64,000 nt of DNA, taken from Vanrija pseudolonga (taxonomy: Eukaryota > Basidiomycota > Tremellomycetes > Trichosporonales > Trichosporonaceae). The notes under the pieces were generated by a model. That model ran no database searches, was not told the origin of the DNA, and saw nothing but the letters and a program-made list of their open reading frames with translations. Each line of letters starts with the position of its first letter. Positions within the stretch are counted from its first letter, which is position 1. The DNA is taken from contig NC_085849.1 of NCBI RefSeq assembly GCF_020906515.1, positions 4,650,001-4,714,000 of the forward strand, read 5' to 3'. The translations under genes and the position numbers were made by a program. Positions 1 to 11,497 of the stretch are shown here, in pieces.

Positions 1-2903
1 ACGGCGTGTTTGGGATCAACGACGACATGTTCGGACCGAAGAATAATCACTTTGTGCGTCAGGCGCTGGTGCACTGCTGACGCCAGGTCGAGCAAACTTG
101 GGAACTCATCACGGCCGACCTCGTTGTGCCCAACATGGACGCATGGCGCCTGAAGTGGGATTACGAGTTCCTCGTGCAGCTGTGGCAGCAACTGCCTGAC
201 GAGTCGTCACTGTCCCAGGTGGCGCGGTACACTGCCAACGAGATGATCAACCACTTCCGACGGGGAGACTTGGCGAGCTGTGCCGCGTCGCGCAAGGTTG
301 CAGAGAAGGTGCTTGGGGACAACTGGGAGCGGGATGTCGACGCCGAGTGCCAGCAGACCGTCACTGACGGTACGCTGTGGGCAATTGGCCACTGGTAAGT
401 CCACCAGTCAACGTTGCATTCGCTGACGACCTCCAGCCACATTGACACGGGATGGCTGTGGCCCTACTCGGTCACACAGCAAAAGTCGGCACGGTCATGG
501 TCCACGCAGCTGGACCTCATGGATCGATACCCCGAGTACGTCTTCTCGGCGACCCAGCCCCAGCAGTTCCAGTGGCTGCAGGACCTCTACCCCGAGTTGT
601 TTGCACGCATTGTTGAGAAATCTCATGAGGGCAAGTTTGAGCCGCTCGGCGCGACCTGGGTCGAGATGGACACCAACCTCCCGTCTGGTGAAGCCCTCGC
701 CCGCCAGTTCCTCTACGGCCAGCGATACTTTAAGCGCGAGTTTGGGGCCTACAGCTCCACATTTGTGCTTCCCGACACATTCGGGTACTCGTCCCAATTG
801 CCACAGATCTCGCGCCTGTCGCATGCTCCCAATTTCTTCACGCAGAAGATCTCGTGGAACGACACGTGAGTGCAGCTTGTGGGCATTGCTGACCGCAGCA
901 ACCCGTTCCCGCACACGACGTTCAACTGGGTCGGGCTCGATGGCACACAGGTGCTCGCACACATGACGCCAGTGGGGACCTACACGGCGCAGTGCAAGGT
1001 TGAGGACTTCCGCAAAGCCGTCACTGAGCATCGTAACCTCGAGGTCAGCAAGCATACGTTGCTGCTGTTCGGTAACGGTGATGGAGGCGGTGGACCCAAC
1101 GCGCCCATGCTTGAGTCGCTCCGCCGCGCGCGCGCGCTCGTGACCAACCGGGACGATGCACCGGGCCACATCCCCAAGATCAAGTACGGCGGCAACTTTG
1201 GCGATTTCTTTGACGCCGTGCGCGACGAGACGGCCAACGGCGCCACGCTGCCCATCTGGCGAGGCGAGCTGTACCTTGAGATCCATCGCGCGACGTACAC
1301 GTCGGGCGCGTTTGTCAAGAAGGGCAACAGGGAAAGCGAGATCCTGATGCGCGAGGCCGAGTACGCGGCGACGATGGCAAGCGTGTACCGCGACTACAGC
1401 TACCCCAAGGCCCGGCTCGACAAGGTGTGGCAGGACCTGCTGCTCAACCAGTTCCACGACGTGCTGCCAGGCTCGTCGATCAACAAGGTCTACGGCGAGG
1501 TGCGGGAGATGTACGACAGCATTCGGGCCAGTGCGCTCGAGGTTATCAAGGAAGCGTATGACGTGCTGTATGGAACCGACAAGGGTGCCAACGGCCTGGT
1601 AGGCATCAACACGCTGCCTGGTGTCGCTCGCGAGGAGGTGGTCCAGGTGCCGAGTGGGTGGGGAAGCCAGGGCGAGTATGTCCTCCTTGCGAGTGACGGA
1701 GTGAGCGACGTCGCAGTGTCAGTCGAACCGACGGCTGCAGCGCCGACCGCGCGCCAAGTCGCTCCCGGGGTGTACGTGCTGGCCAACGCGGCCGTGGTCC
1801 TCCGCATCGAGGGCGGACGGATCACGAGCATTCTCGACCTTGCCGAGGAGTAAGTTGTCCACCGTCGCCAGCTCGGCTGACGTGCAGGAAAGAGCTCATC
1901 CCCGAGGGAGAGACCGCCGGCTTCGTCGTGTACGAAGACCAGCCCAACTACTGGGACGCGTGGGACGTCGAGGCGTTCCATCTCGAGAAGGCCGACCAGC
2001 TGGTCTTCGACGCCGTCGAGGTGCTCACCACGTCACCTGTGCGCGCGACCCTCCGAACAACGATCAAGTACAAGGCCAGCACGCTCGTCTTTGACCTCTC
2101 CCTGGACGCGACGTCCCGCACCCCCAAGCTGATCACCATCGATGCCGACGTCGACTGGCAGCAGTATCACGAGTTCCTCAAGTTCTACCTCCCCCTCACG
2201 ATCAGTGCGGACAATGCGACCTACGACACGCAGTTCGGCGTCCTCCAGCGCCCGACGCACCGCAACACCTCGTGGGATGCCGCGCGCTACGAGGTCTGCG
2301 CGCACCGCTTCGCGGACCTCAGCGAGTGGGGTTACGGCGTGGCCATCGTCAACGAGTCCAAGTACGGCTACTCGACCACGGGCAATGTCATGACGCTGTC
2401 GCTCGTGCGCGGGAGCCGCATGCCGGACCCCGAGCTCGACATCGGCCAGCACCGGTTCAGCTTTGGCATCTACCCGCACACTGGGACGTTTGCCGAGAGC
2501 GACGTGCCGGCAGTCGCGAGCGCGTTCAATAACCCGTTTCGCTTGCGTCGCGCTGCGGAAAGGTTTGCAGGCAGCCCGGTGACGTTGAGCGGCGCGCGGA
2601 ACGTCGTGCTTGAGACGATCAAGCGCGGCGAGGACGACGGCGAGGGGACAAAGACAGTCATCGTGCGCCTCTTCGAACAGTATGGCGGCCGGGGTCGGGC
2701 AGTGCTCAACATGTGAGTTGAGATGGGGGGTGACGATGTAGCTGACAGACAGTGGTGCCAGCCTTGGCGTCGTCAAAGCCGAGGTGGTCGACATCCTCGA
2801 GGAGCATGTCTCAGACTTGGAGCTCGTACCCACCGCGACCGGGGCGAAGGTTACTCTCCCGTGCCACGGGTTCGAGATCAAGACAGTCCGTCTGACTTTG
2901 TAG
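1..2903 (+). CDS. AMS1: alpha-mannosidase, GH38 (5' end outside window)
   Basis: Fungal class II alpha-mannosidase of the Ams1 type, which trims alpha-linked mannose from glycans, usually in the vacuole or cytosol. Exons as I read them: 1-53, 87-394, 437-865, 899-1849, 1888-2712, 2753-2903, giving about 904 residues; full Ams1 proteins are roughly 1,050-1,100, so the N-terminal sixth lies before the window. The GH38 signature HIDTGWLWPYS falls at nt 438-470, split by the 395-436 intron just after the preceding GHC. LPDTFGYS, which holds the family's nucleophile Asp, is near nt 768-790. The C-terminal beta domains include NYWDAWDVE and the protein ends EIKTVRLTL, both typical of Ams1. Introns are 33-50 nt. 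Identity of the family is secure; the gene symbol is by similarity. Confidence 0.93.
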
Positions 2904-3626
2904 ACACGGCGGGGTACGCGAGACACGGGCCAGGAGCCGGCGGTGAGATCAATCGAGTAGTTGGGATGTCAGAGGGCGTCTGTCCAGCAGCGATGCGTTA
3001 CCGGCTGCGATGTGGTCAGTAAAGTGACGAGCAGTCTCGGGATGTGCAGTCAGGTCAGCCAGCTGACCTCGACGGCGGCTCGGGCAAGGCCGACGCCTCT
3101 GCCTTGCCCCGCGGCCGTTCGTCCCGAAAGCATGTAGCTGCTTGTCTCGCCAAGATGTTCTGAAGTCGACGACGCGGGCTGCCGAGACAAGTTGTTCCCC
3201 AGGCGGCGTGTGGAGGTTGTCCAGGGCTGACAGACGGAGTCGCCGAACCTCTGCCATCCTGCCTTTGTCGCTGACTGACTGCCTCGGCTCTCGTCAACCG
3301 CCCAGCGCGGCAAACGCTTTGCGGAGCCCACTTTTGTTTGCAAAATGCTCGCCTGGCTTTGCTGCAGTTGCCCCTGCGGCAAGACGAGCCGACGGGCCGG
3401 CGCCGACAAGATGCGGCGACATGGGTTGCTCGCAAGATCAATCACGCAATCTGCAGTATATGTTAGAATGGTTGGGCCGAGCGAGCAGGCTCACAGACTT
3501 GAAGCCTCTCATCTTGTAATCTGACCCACTTCTCTGCTCTCTGTAATCGCACAGACCGGCTCTTCGCCATCAGACGCAACCTGCTCATCGACAACAACAG
3601 GCCATAAGACACACGCGCGCGCCACC
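2904..3626. other. intergenic region, no gene seen
   Basis: This holds the mannosidase 3' end and the promoter of the dioxygenase at 3627. Open frames here are short, have no recognisable domain and overlap on both strands, so I call none. The last 90 bases before the ATG are pyrimidine- and CA-rich, as expected of a 5' UTR. Confidence 0.5.
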
Positions 3627-4736
3627 ATGACGGCCACCACCACCACTCTCGACAACCCGTTCCCCACGTCGGTCAAGGCAGCCATGGCTGAGCCCAACTT
3701 CCCCCTGCCCATCCTCGACCTCTCGCAGCTCGACCAGGGACCCGAGGCTGCCGAGCGCTTCCGCACACAGCTGCGAGACGCGACGCACGACGTCGGCTTC
3801 TTCTACCTCGTCGGCACGGGCATCACCCCCGACCTCGAGTCGCGCCTCCTCTCCACCTCGCGCCAGTTCTTCGCCCTCCCCGAGGACGACAAGCTCGAGA
3901 TCGAGAACGTCAAGTCGCCCCACTTCCGTGGCTACACGCGTCTTGGCGGCGAGCGCACCAAGGGCAAGGTCGACTGGCGCGAGCAGATCGACATTGGCCC
4001 CGAGGACGAGGCGATCACCGACCGCGAGAACTCGCCCGACTTCCTCCGCCTCCTCGGGCCGAACCAGTGGCCCTCGGCCCTGCCGGCCCTCCAGCCCCTC
4101 GTGGACGAGTGGCAGACCAAGCTGATCGAGGTCGCCCGCAAGCTGCTCCGCGCATGGGCGCTCGCCCTCGGCGCCGAGGAGGACTACTTTGACCAGCATT
4201 TCGGCAAGCCCGCGACGCTGCTCAAGATTGTCCGCTACCCCGGCACGTCGGGCGAGGACCGCAACGCCCAGGGCGTCGGTGCCCACAAGGACGCCGGTGT
4301 GCTCACGCTGCTGTGGATCGAGCCTGGTGTCGCCGGCCTGCAGGTCGAGAAGGACGGCGAGTGGGTCGCTGCCCCCCCTGTCCCTGGCGCGTTCGTGGTC
4401 AACATTGGCGAGATGCTCGAGTACGCGACGCAAGGCTACCTCAAGGCGACCAACCACCGCGTCATTGCGCCTCTTGCTCCCGACGAGCGCATTTCCATTC
4501 CCTTCTTCTTCAACCCCCAGCTCGACGCCAACCTGCCCCTCATTGACCTGCCAGAAGAGCTCAAGTCCGAGGCCAACGGCGTCACTGTCGACCCCACAAA
4601 CGCCATCCACTCGCTCTACGGCCAGAACGCGCTCAAGTCGCGGCTGAGGGCCCACCCTGATGTTGCGGGCATCCACCACGCCGACCTCGTCGAGAAGTAC
4701 GGCCTCAACGTCAACGCTCCCGGGTCCGCTTACTAG
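3627..4736 (+). CDS. 2-oxoglutarate/Fe(II) dioxygenase, isopenicillin-N-synthase-like
   Basis: Single-exon gene for 369 residues. It belongs to the non-haem iron oxygenases of the DIOX_N + 2OG-FeII_Oxy type (relatives: isopenicillin N synthase, gibberellin and flavonoid oxidases). Visible: an N-terminal PILDLSQLD strand and GFFYLVGTGI (about residues 33-70), then the iron triad His220-x-Asp222 (in HKDAG) and His277 (in NHRVI), with Arg288-x-Ser290 to bind 2-oxoglutarate (RISIPFF). All catalytic residues are present, so it should be active. There is no signal peptide, so it is probably cytosolic. The substrate cannot be told from sequence. It converges on the purine permease at 4928 with only 191 bases between stops, but no functional link is shown. 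The start ATG sits in a good context (ACCATGA). Confidence 0.92.
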   Translation: MTATTTTLDNPFPTSVKAAMAEPNFPLPILDLSQLDQGPEAAERFRTQLRDATHDVGFFYLVGTGITPDLESRLLSTSRQFFALPEDDKLEIENVKSPHFRGYTRLGGERTKGKVDWREQIDIGPEDEAITDRENSPDFLRLLGPNQWPSALPALQPLVDEWQTKLIEVARKLLRAWALALGAEEDYFDQHFGKPATLLKIVRYPGTSGEDRNAQGVGAHKDAGVLTLLWIEPGVAGLQVEKDGEWVAAPPVPGAFVVNIGEMLEYATQGYLKATNHRVIAPLAPDERISIPFFFNPQLDANLPLIDLPEELKSEANGVTVDPTNAIHSLYGQNALKSRLRAHPDVAGIHHADLVEKYGLNVNAPGSAY

Positions 4737-4927
4737 GCGCCGCCGTCTTCTCTAGCATGGGTTTCTTTGGGCATGTACATAATTCGCATTGACGGGGAGG
4801 GACTAACCTCGTGGGCACTGACGACAACAGTCATGACGCCAGGTGTCGACTGTCCATGCGGTTTCCACGAGCAAACCCCAGTTCATCATCATCTGCAATA
4901 CAACGGCCACGACTCGATACTCAATCC

Positions 4928-6822
4928 CTAGACACCGGGCTCGGTACGATCCGCAATCGACCCTGGCTGGTTCCAAGTCTGCCGCTCCTCCTCAGTGGAA
5001 GCATGCTGCTCCTCCTCCATGTCGCTCGGCAGTGTGCAGTTGAGGACAGCGGCGATAAGCGCCGCGATGAGGTATGGGGACGCAACCACCAACACGACGG
5101 CCTGGATCAAACCGGACAAGCCCTTGTTGTTGCCCTTGTACGTGAAGATGTGGTCGAACCAGTCGGGCACACAGAGCGAGGCCAGGCCGAGGGCAAAGGC
5201 TGGGGTCGCGATGAAGCGGTCTCGGCGAGACCACTTGGCATAGGCGAGAACGCGGATACCAGACACCGACACTGAGCCGAACAGGAATGTCGTGAAGCTG
5301 GGTTGTGTGAGCATGGGTCCTCAGGCTCACGAGTTCACTCACCCTCCGATGACACTTGGCGGGCACGCGACGAAGATGGCCCCAAACTTGCCAATGACGC
5401 CCATGAGGAAGAGGAAGAACGCGCACATGTAGCCACTCTGCAGCGAGGCGTTGCGGGTAAGGGCGATCACTCCGGCGTTCTGCGCAAAGGTCGTGAGAGC
5501 GGGCACGGTAGCGAGGCCGGCGATGCTAGCACTCAGCGCATCGGCCAGAATGCCGCCTTGCACGCGCGACTCGAAGACCTTGCCGGTGATTTCGAGCCTG
5601 GAGACATCGCTCGATGCGGTGATGTTGCCGATCGTCTCGGCGACACTGACGCACCACGTCGCGAGCATGGGCAACACGAGCTGTCCGCGCAGGCCGAGCG
5701 GGAACGTGTGCATCCACAGGAACGTGCCGCCCGGCGCCGCCTTGATAGCACTCTTGTCAAAATATCCGGTGGCCGCCGCGATGATGAGGCCAGTGAGCAG
5801 GCCGATGAACACGGCGGCCGACTTGAAGAAGGCCGAGCCGAAGATCTCGCAGATAATGATCATTGCCATGCACGCAAAGCCGAGACCGAGGAACTGGGCC
5901 GAGCCCCAGTGGTGCGCCTGGGAGCCGGCAATGCACTTGAGGGTCGGGTCGTTGCGACACGGTCCCGAGCCACCGCTGTAGAGTCAGCACGGCTCGGCAC
6001 ATCTGCACTCACCCCCAGTTGTTGACGCCAGCGATAACGAGCGACGCGCCCATGAACACAATCATGGTGCCCGTCACGAGCGGCGGGAAAACCTTGCGGA
6101 TGATCTTGGGTGGGACAAAGGACAGGCCGAGGGCGAGAATGCCGGTGAGCGTCGTGGTGCCGAGGATCGCGCCGTATTCCTTTGGGCACGGCAGGTGTGT
6201 CCCATCAGCGGCGGTCGGGCAGGTGCCGTTGGCGTAGCTCTGGGCAAGATACTGCAGCGCGACGTTGGCAAACGCAAACGATGTGCCGGTGACGCTGATG
6301 ATGCCCGTGCCGAGGTAGTACTTGGTGCCAAACATCCGGACGCGCGACACCTGCACCACCGTGCCGATGGCGCACCAGATCAGACTGCCAGAGATGAGGT
6401 ACTGCTGGATTTCGGGGCCGAGGTTGGCGCCAGCGCCGCCGCCAAGCAGGAGGGGTGGGACGACGAGTCCACCGACCATTGCGAGGGCACTGTGATGTGA
6501 GCTTGGTCCCGAGGTGCTCTACAGCCACGGCTTACTGCTGAAGGCCCAGGATGATCATTAGAAGATAGGGCAGTTTGTCGTGCACACCATAGAAGGGCAG
6601 CTCGCGCTTCGTCTTGGACCACGGCATGTTGGGGATGAACAGCGAGCCGTAGTCGTAGTCACCAAGCCAGGCATCCTTGCTGCCCAGCGACTTTAGGGTG
6701 CGCATGGGGCTGAACTTGCGCACCGGCACGGGGCCGAGGTTCGAGTTGGTCGATCCCGCCTCGAGTACGTTGACCGACCCGTCAATCTTGTCGGATGCTG
6801 TGGGTGATTCTGGCACGCCCAT
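4928..6822 (-). CDS. NCS2 xanthine/uric acid (purine) permease
   Basis: Nucleobase-ascorbate transporter of the UapA/UapC type, which carries xanthine and urate with protons across the plasma membrane. Exons (minus strand): 6536-6822, 6013-6489, 5343-5975, 4928-5297, giving 588 residues. The conserved GLQHALAMVGG near the first helices is split by the 6490-6535 intron. The family signature QNAGVIALTR, which lines the substrate path, lies at nt 5453-5482. Other landmarks agree with UapA: QFLGLGF, ETIGNITASSDVSRL and a C-terminal LPSDMEEEQ. About 12-14 membrane helices are evident. The N-terminal tail is cytosolic. Regulation: a TATA-like element at 6870-6876 and three GATAAG sites upstream suggest nitrogen control. 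Which purines it prefers is inference. Confidence 0.95.
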
Positions 6823-6869
6823 GGTGAGTGAGGAGGTGAGTGATCCGCTTGCATGGTCGTCTGAGCGCG

Positions 6870-6876
6870 TATATAT
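6870..6876 (-). promoter_or_regulatory. TATA-like element of the purine permease gene
   Basis: TATATAT on either strand, 48-54 bases upstream of the permease ATG at 6822. Spacing suits a core promoter element; no transcript data. Confidence 0.5.
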
Positions 6877-6965
6877 GCTAGCCTGCGTGAGAACAGGCCT
6901 CGATGCACCAGATAGCCGTATCCATTCAGTGGTGAATCAATCGGGAAATGTCATCGGAGGTTGGA

Positions 6966-7384
6966 GATAAGGGTGTGTGGAGCTCGCGATAAGTCAGCCA
7001 ACGAGAGCGCGCGGCGCCGCCACGCAACCGGCCGGCCGTAACTCTCTCAAGTCGGCGGGCCAAGCCGCACGCCGAACGACTAATATACGTACACTCATGA
7101 CCCCTGACTCGGTACAGAGCGACCGGCGATCTTGCGCAGCAGTCTCCCCGCCAGCCGGTGTGGAGCCTACGGAGCGGCGTCGACTCCTCGGCCTATGACT
7201 GGGTCCCATCTCCACTCACCGCGGTGCCTTGCGGACAACTAGATACGCAAACCGCCGAGGAGCTTGGGCACCCACTCAGGCTCCCTTCGCTGGCCGTGGC
7301 GGACGGCAGCGTAGCCCGCTCGTTGCCGACCCATCCTCGTGTCCAAGCTCGCGGTCGGGCCGGCTGCCGTCGATGCGCGATAAG
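6966..7384. promoter_or_regulatory. cluster of three GATAAG sites
   Basis: GATAAG occurs at 6966-6971, 6988-6993 and 7379-7384, all upstream of the purine permease. GATAAG is the binding site of fungal GATA factors (AreA/Gat1 class) that switch on nitrogen-scavenging genes, and UapA-type permeases are known targets in other fungi. Fewer than one such hexamer would be expected by chance in this stretch. Function is inferred. Confidence 0.45.
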
Positions 7385-7504
7385 AGTTGCGGGAGCTTGG
7401 CAGGCTTGGTCATCCGCTCGATGCCCTCTCAGCCAATGCATGCACTACTATAGAACTGTGTCGTTTCTTGTCGTATCTAGCCTTACTCCGCTCGACCCGG
7501 AGCC

Positions 7505-8855
7505 CTACTCAGAGATTGCCTCGAACGACGCATATGCCCTCCTGATCCACAACGCGGCGAGCGCGCAGGTGACGGCAAACACGTAGAACACGTTGCCTTC
7601 GCCTGAAGGCTGGCCACCACTCAGGCACGCCTGGAGCGGCAGGAAGCTGACACCAATGACAAAGTTGGTGCTCCAGTTGACTGCCAGCCCAATCGAGCTT
7701 GCCGCGGCGCGGGCGTGGGGCGGAACAATGTCGCCGATCACGACCCAGACCACTGGCCCGAGGCCAACGCTGAAGGCGGTCACGAAGACCATGATGCCCG
7801 CGATGGCCAGTGCCCCTGCGCTCTGGTTGATCCCGATTGCGAGTACGAGACTTGCGAGCGCCATGACAAAGGTGGGGACGATGAGCAGCGGCTTGGCCCC
7901 GATGCGCTCGATCAGCACCGCCGGCGACGCAGTGATCGGCAGCTTCCACATCACGATGGCGAGGGCGACAACCTTGGCGTTACCGGGGAACACGGGCGTC
8001 ATGATGCGCGTCGAAAAGTACATGACAGCGCTGATGCCCGTGATTTGCTGGCAGAACTGGGTGACGAGCACGACGTAGAAGGCGCGCTGGATGCGTGGTT
8101 CCTTGGAGCGGATGAGCTCGGTGAAGCTGAGGTTGGCGGGGCGGATAGCGGTCGCGAGCAAGGGTTCGGCTTCGGGGCTCACTGCAAGCTCGTCCTCTGG
8201 CACGTGGACGAACAGACTGCCGAGAAGCTGGACCACGGCGATGGCCACGCTGACGGCGGGCACAAAGCGCCAGAGGTACCTGTACCCCAGGGGGAAGCTT
8301 AAGGCCTGGCCGAGCAGCACGCCCGCGACGATGAAGAGCTGGTTCAACAGGCCGACTGAGCGACGGATATGTGATGGGGCGACGCTGGCCAAGACGAGAG
8401 GCACCGTCGTGGTCGAGATGCCGCAGCCGAGACCGACGAGGGTTCTCGCGGCCGACATCTGTGGGACCGAGTTGGCAAGGGCAAGAAGGGCGGAGCCGAA
8501 GAGCACAAACAGTGCAGAGAGACGCAGGGCTCCGACGACGCCGTACGAGTGGATCACAGCGCGGGACGCGAGGGAGGAGACGAGTCCGCCGAGGGTGAAC
8601 ACGCTGACGGCGAAGCCAAACTCTGTGGGCTGGGGGGCGTGAGCTGGAGCCACGTATGGAGCTTACAGTCATCGGCACGCATGGCCTGAGCCAGTCGAGC
8701 CACGTCGGTAGGTCATCGTTGCTGGCGCCGCCGGCGAGCCCGCAGGAGAGCGGCGCCTGGATGCCGTTCAGGCCGGACACGGCCATGCCGTGCTGGAAGA
8801 CGGCGAGGCCGGCCCACGCGGCCGTGAATGCGGTAGCGGTGTTGGAGAGGGTCAT
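7505..8855 (-). CDS. MFS sugar transporter
   Basis: Major facilitator of the sugar porter family, expected in the plasma membrane. Two exons, 8667-8855 and 7505-8629, joined across a 37-nt intron to give 437 residues. The start (MTLSNTATAF, ATG at 8853-8855) was chosen because helix 1 with HGMAVSGLNGIQ follows at once, the usual N-terminus of fungal sugar carriers of the Vps73-like group; the frame stays open upstream but lacks transporter features. Seen: FTLGGLVSSLASR (helix 2), LVGLGCGIST (helix 4), RYLWRFVP, then QFCQQITGISAVMYFS in helix 7 (the QQxTG sugar-porter motif) and GPVVWVVIGDIVPPHARA in helix 10. It is shorter than most porters (about 500) because loops and tails are short. Substrate unknown. 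Confidence 0.9.
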
Positions 8856-9358
8856 GCTGGCGATCGATGGCCAGTCCCGAGGGACTTGAGGCCGATGATG
8901 ATGGCCCTGGTGCAAGGAGAGAAGCAGGAACAAGAAGGATGCGATGAGTGCAAGCGATGGGGGCCAGTTCAGGTGGTGTTTACGCCGCCGAAGCCGGGCT
9001 CGTCGGCTCATTGCGGCCCGACGATGCCGGCTGGCGGACACTTCCGTCAGCAGCATGTTTATAGCGACGAAGGTACCCACCCACCTCGACCTTGCGTTAT
9101 ATGTTTCATAGATGTGCATCTGCGGGACGCAATGCATTCCGATGAGACGCCGCAGCGTCCGCGGCCCGCCTCGCCGACTAGCACCACTAGCGGGCTCTAG
9201 CCGGCATGTCGACGTCGGCGACCTTGGGCAGGTCATCGACGTGAGATGATTTCGGCGTCATTGCCGCTAAGTCTTCACGCAATGTTCTCAGGTAGTGAGT
9301 GCTATCAAGTGTGTACATTGCTACGACTTGTGCTTCACCACATTCGCCACCGACCACC
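8856..9358. other. divergent promoter region
   Basis: It separates the sugar transporter (minus) from the small membrane protein gene (plus), so it probably serves both. An open frame crosses it on the minus strand in the transporter frame, but its residues are Arg/His-rich and have no transporter helices, so I do not extend the gene into it. Confidence 0.45.
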
Positions 9359-9788
9359 ATGGCGGGTCCGTACGAAGGAACGCCCTTGAAGCACAAGCCG
9401 GTCGCGAGGTGGGTTGCATCCTGACGCCGAACATCGGTGCTGACCTCAGCCCTTCTCCCTCGCCGCTGCTCTTGGAAGAAGGCCGCTTCACGGCAGAAGA
9501 GGAAGATGGCATCACTGACGACGAGCTCCCGCCGCTCCAGTTCGCCATCAACCCCCTCAAGACGTTCACAAGACGAAACGCAGGCCCTAAGGTACGTTAC
9601 TCGCAGAATGACAGCGCTGACGCCAGATCTGTCTCCTCATCGTCGGCATGTTCACGGTGTACTACAGCCTACGCGAGTTGGACTCCCTGCGCGAGCTCGA
9701 CAGCCCAGAGTGGGGGGTCGGTGGGGTGGGAGTCGGGATTGGGCTGGGGTTGGTCGCGTTGGCGCTGTGGGCACCGGTGAAGCGATAG
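9359..9788 (+). CDS. small two-helix membrane protein, unrecognised
   Basis: A 117-residue protein assembled from three exons: 9359-9408, 9450-9591 and 9627-9788 (introns 41 and 35 nt, both with a CTGAC branch site). The N-terminal two thirds are hydrophilic, with proline/serine-rich (PSPSPLLL) and acidic (TAEEEDGITDDE) stretches. They are followed by a hydrophobic segment (about residues 65-79), a short charged loop repeating LRELDS, and a second glycine/valine/leucine helix (about 93-112) ending APVKR. There is no signal peptide, so this is probably a hairpin anchor in an internal membrane with a cytosolic N-terminus. The ATG is in ACCATGG context. I do not recognise a family; the splice signals and unbroken frame make the gene itself credible. 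Confidence 0.7.
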
Positions 9789-10819
9789 GAGGTGGGCGCG
9801 AGGGGTTGGTTTTAGACTGCGAAGCCTTGGGCATGTACAACTGTCGATGATGGGCAGGAAGGGGCTCCTATGTAGCGGTCTTGGGCAGCGGTTAGTTCTG
9901 CTACATCCAGTCGGCACCGCCCACGTCAACATGCTTGGATTGCGGCTTCCATACTTCGACAGACGTATCAGAACACGTGCTATCTGGTCGAGAAAGCCGA
10001 AGCCGCTTCGGCCCACCCCACCTCTATGATGAGAATGTCTCATGTCTCACTTACAGCGCCACGTGGATCCACAGGAAGTGGCGCGTGGCAGCCCTGATCA
10101 TGCGTCTCTCTCATCCGCCAGCCGAGGAAGCTTGTGCACGCAAGGCGTGCGGCGGGCACAGCTCCAGCCTCGATAGGGACAATGGAGGGGCTCCACGGCC
10201 AACCCTCCACAAGCTGAGGTGAGGTCAGCCCGTGGTGGGCAGTGAGGCAATGGGAGCTGCCTGGCGACCCGTATCGTCAACAATGGCACAGCCCCGAGGT
10301 TGATCGGCTCAGATATGCGTCCAAAGGTCGCCAGAAGCACATGGTTCAGAGCAGTAGTCCAGATGTTCCATCCCCAGGATGGGTGGTGGGCTGGAGCTAG
10401 AATACTTTAGTGCGTCTCTCGGCATCGAGGAACTATCCCTTGTGGGCTCGCGGCAATAGCCTCTCGTGTCCACATATCGGGGCTGGGGCTTTCAATAATA
10501 GCATGCCAAGCACCGGCCATGCTCGAGGCGGTGCTGTGCTAGCGCTGGGCCCTTCGCTGGGAGGCACTTCATGCCGGTGAACGCCACTGGGAGCCTGCCA
10601 CACTGTCGGTCCTGCCGTTCGACCACCAAGTTTGTAACGGCTGCCTCCACCTCCAGGACGTTATGGCCTCTGTGTGACGGAAGCTGGTCAAGGCCTGGAA
10701 CACACGCAACAAGCGCGGTACAGCTCATTTGATTCATTCCGAAGCTATCTTCATTCACGACAGAGTTATGGATACTGGATTGGCTCTGCATACTGGAACA
10801 AGAATCCGGGGGGTATCCT
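9789..10819. other. intergenic region, no gene seen
   Basis: About 1 kb between the small membrane protein and family A gene 1. Only short open frames of odd composition are present, and no RNA gene or repeat was recognised. Confidence 0.45.
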
Positions 10820-11497
10820 TCAAGTGTACGAAATAACGTACGGGTCACAGTTGTAGGAACTGGCTGGGTACAAGGCATAGGTGGAGAAATAGTTGGGGTA
10901 CGCTTTCGCGTTGTTGACCACGCTGACCAGATTGTTGCTGTCGCACCAGCCGCCATCACCCACGCGGAAGGCGTTCGTGTTGAAGTTCAAGACGCTGGCG
11001 GGGATGATGGTGCCGTCGCAATCCACGTCCTGTTTCAGGCCGACGTATTGGGGCCCATTCCAATAGGTGGTACTCCCAGAGACATGCGACGTCTGGGTTT
11101 GCTGGTAGATGCTGGAGAGCGCATACTTGTACGCAGTGACGAGCGTCGCAGCATTGTTGGGTCCGAAGTTGTAGGTACCGATAGTGACGTTCAGCACGAA
11201 GGGAGCAAAGCTGTACTGCAGCTGGTTCGTGGAGCAGCCAGCATTGTTGCAACGCTGATCGAAAGTGTTCTCGACCACCCACGAGGGCCGGTTCGGGCCA
11301 AAGTAGCCTTGAGCCTTGCTGATGATGAGGCCCAGCTTGAGGGTGCAGCCCCTCTTGGCGAGCTCGGGGCTGAGGAGCCCCTCGAAGGAGGCAGCGTCGG
11401 GTAGAGAGAGCGGGGCCGCGGCGGCTTCCGGGGCCGGCGCAGGCCCTGCGAGGAGTGTGGGAGCGAGGAGGAGTCCGAAGAGGGTGAAAATATTCAT
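10820..11497 (-). CDS. secreted cysteine protein, family A member 1
   Basis: Intronless, 225 residues. A signal peptide (about residues 1-17, MNIFTLFGLLLAPTLLA) is followed by a proline/alanine-rich propeptide and a dibasic Lys48-Arg49 just before Gly-Cys51, which looks like a Kex2 cleavage site. The mature part would be about 175 residues with six cysteines: CTLKL, QRC, NAGC, DVDC, GGWC and YNC. It also holds N-glycosylation sequons and the block FRVGDGGWCD. It shares all of these with the genes at 12164 and 15333. I do not know a family or function; the pattern fits a small extracellular effector, enzyme inhibitor or hydrolase. Position of the cysteines, not sequence alone, ties the family together. 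Confidence 0.85.
   Translation of the reverse strand: MNIFTLFGLLLAPTLLAGPAPAPEAAAAPLSLPDAASFEGLLSPELAKRGCTLKLGLIISKAQGYFGPNRPSWVVENTFDQRCNNAGCSTNQLQYSFAPFVLNVTIGTYNFGPNNAATLVTAYKYALSSIYQQTQTSHVSGSTTYWNGPQYVGLKQDVDCDGTIIPASVLNFNTNAFRVGDGGWCDSNNLVSVVNNAKAYPNYFSTYALYPASSYNCDPYVISYT

Larger units (their letters stand above)
6823..7504. other. intergenic region between purine permease and MFS sugar transporter
   Basis: It contains the permease promoter (TATA-like element and GATAAG sites, listed separately) and the downstream flank of the sugar transporter. No coding potential is convincing on either strand. Confidence 0.5.

Noticed and set aside
7980-9236. Longer N-terminus for the MFS sugar transporter on the minus strand
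   Set aside because: Upstream residues are Arg/His-rich and unlike transporters, and the frame leaves the transporter after the 8630-8666 intron; the ATG at 8853-8855 directly precedes helix 1.
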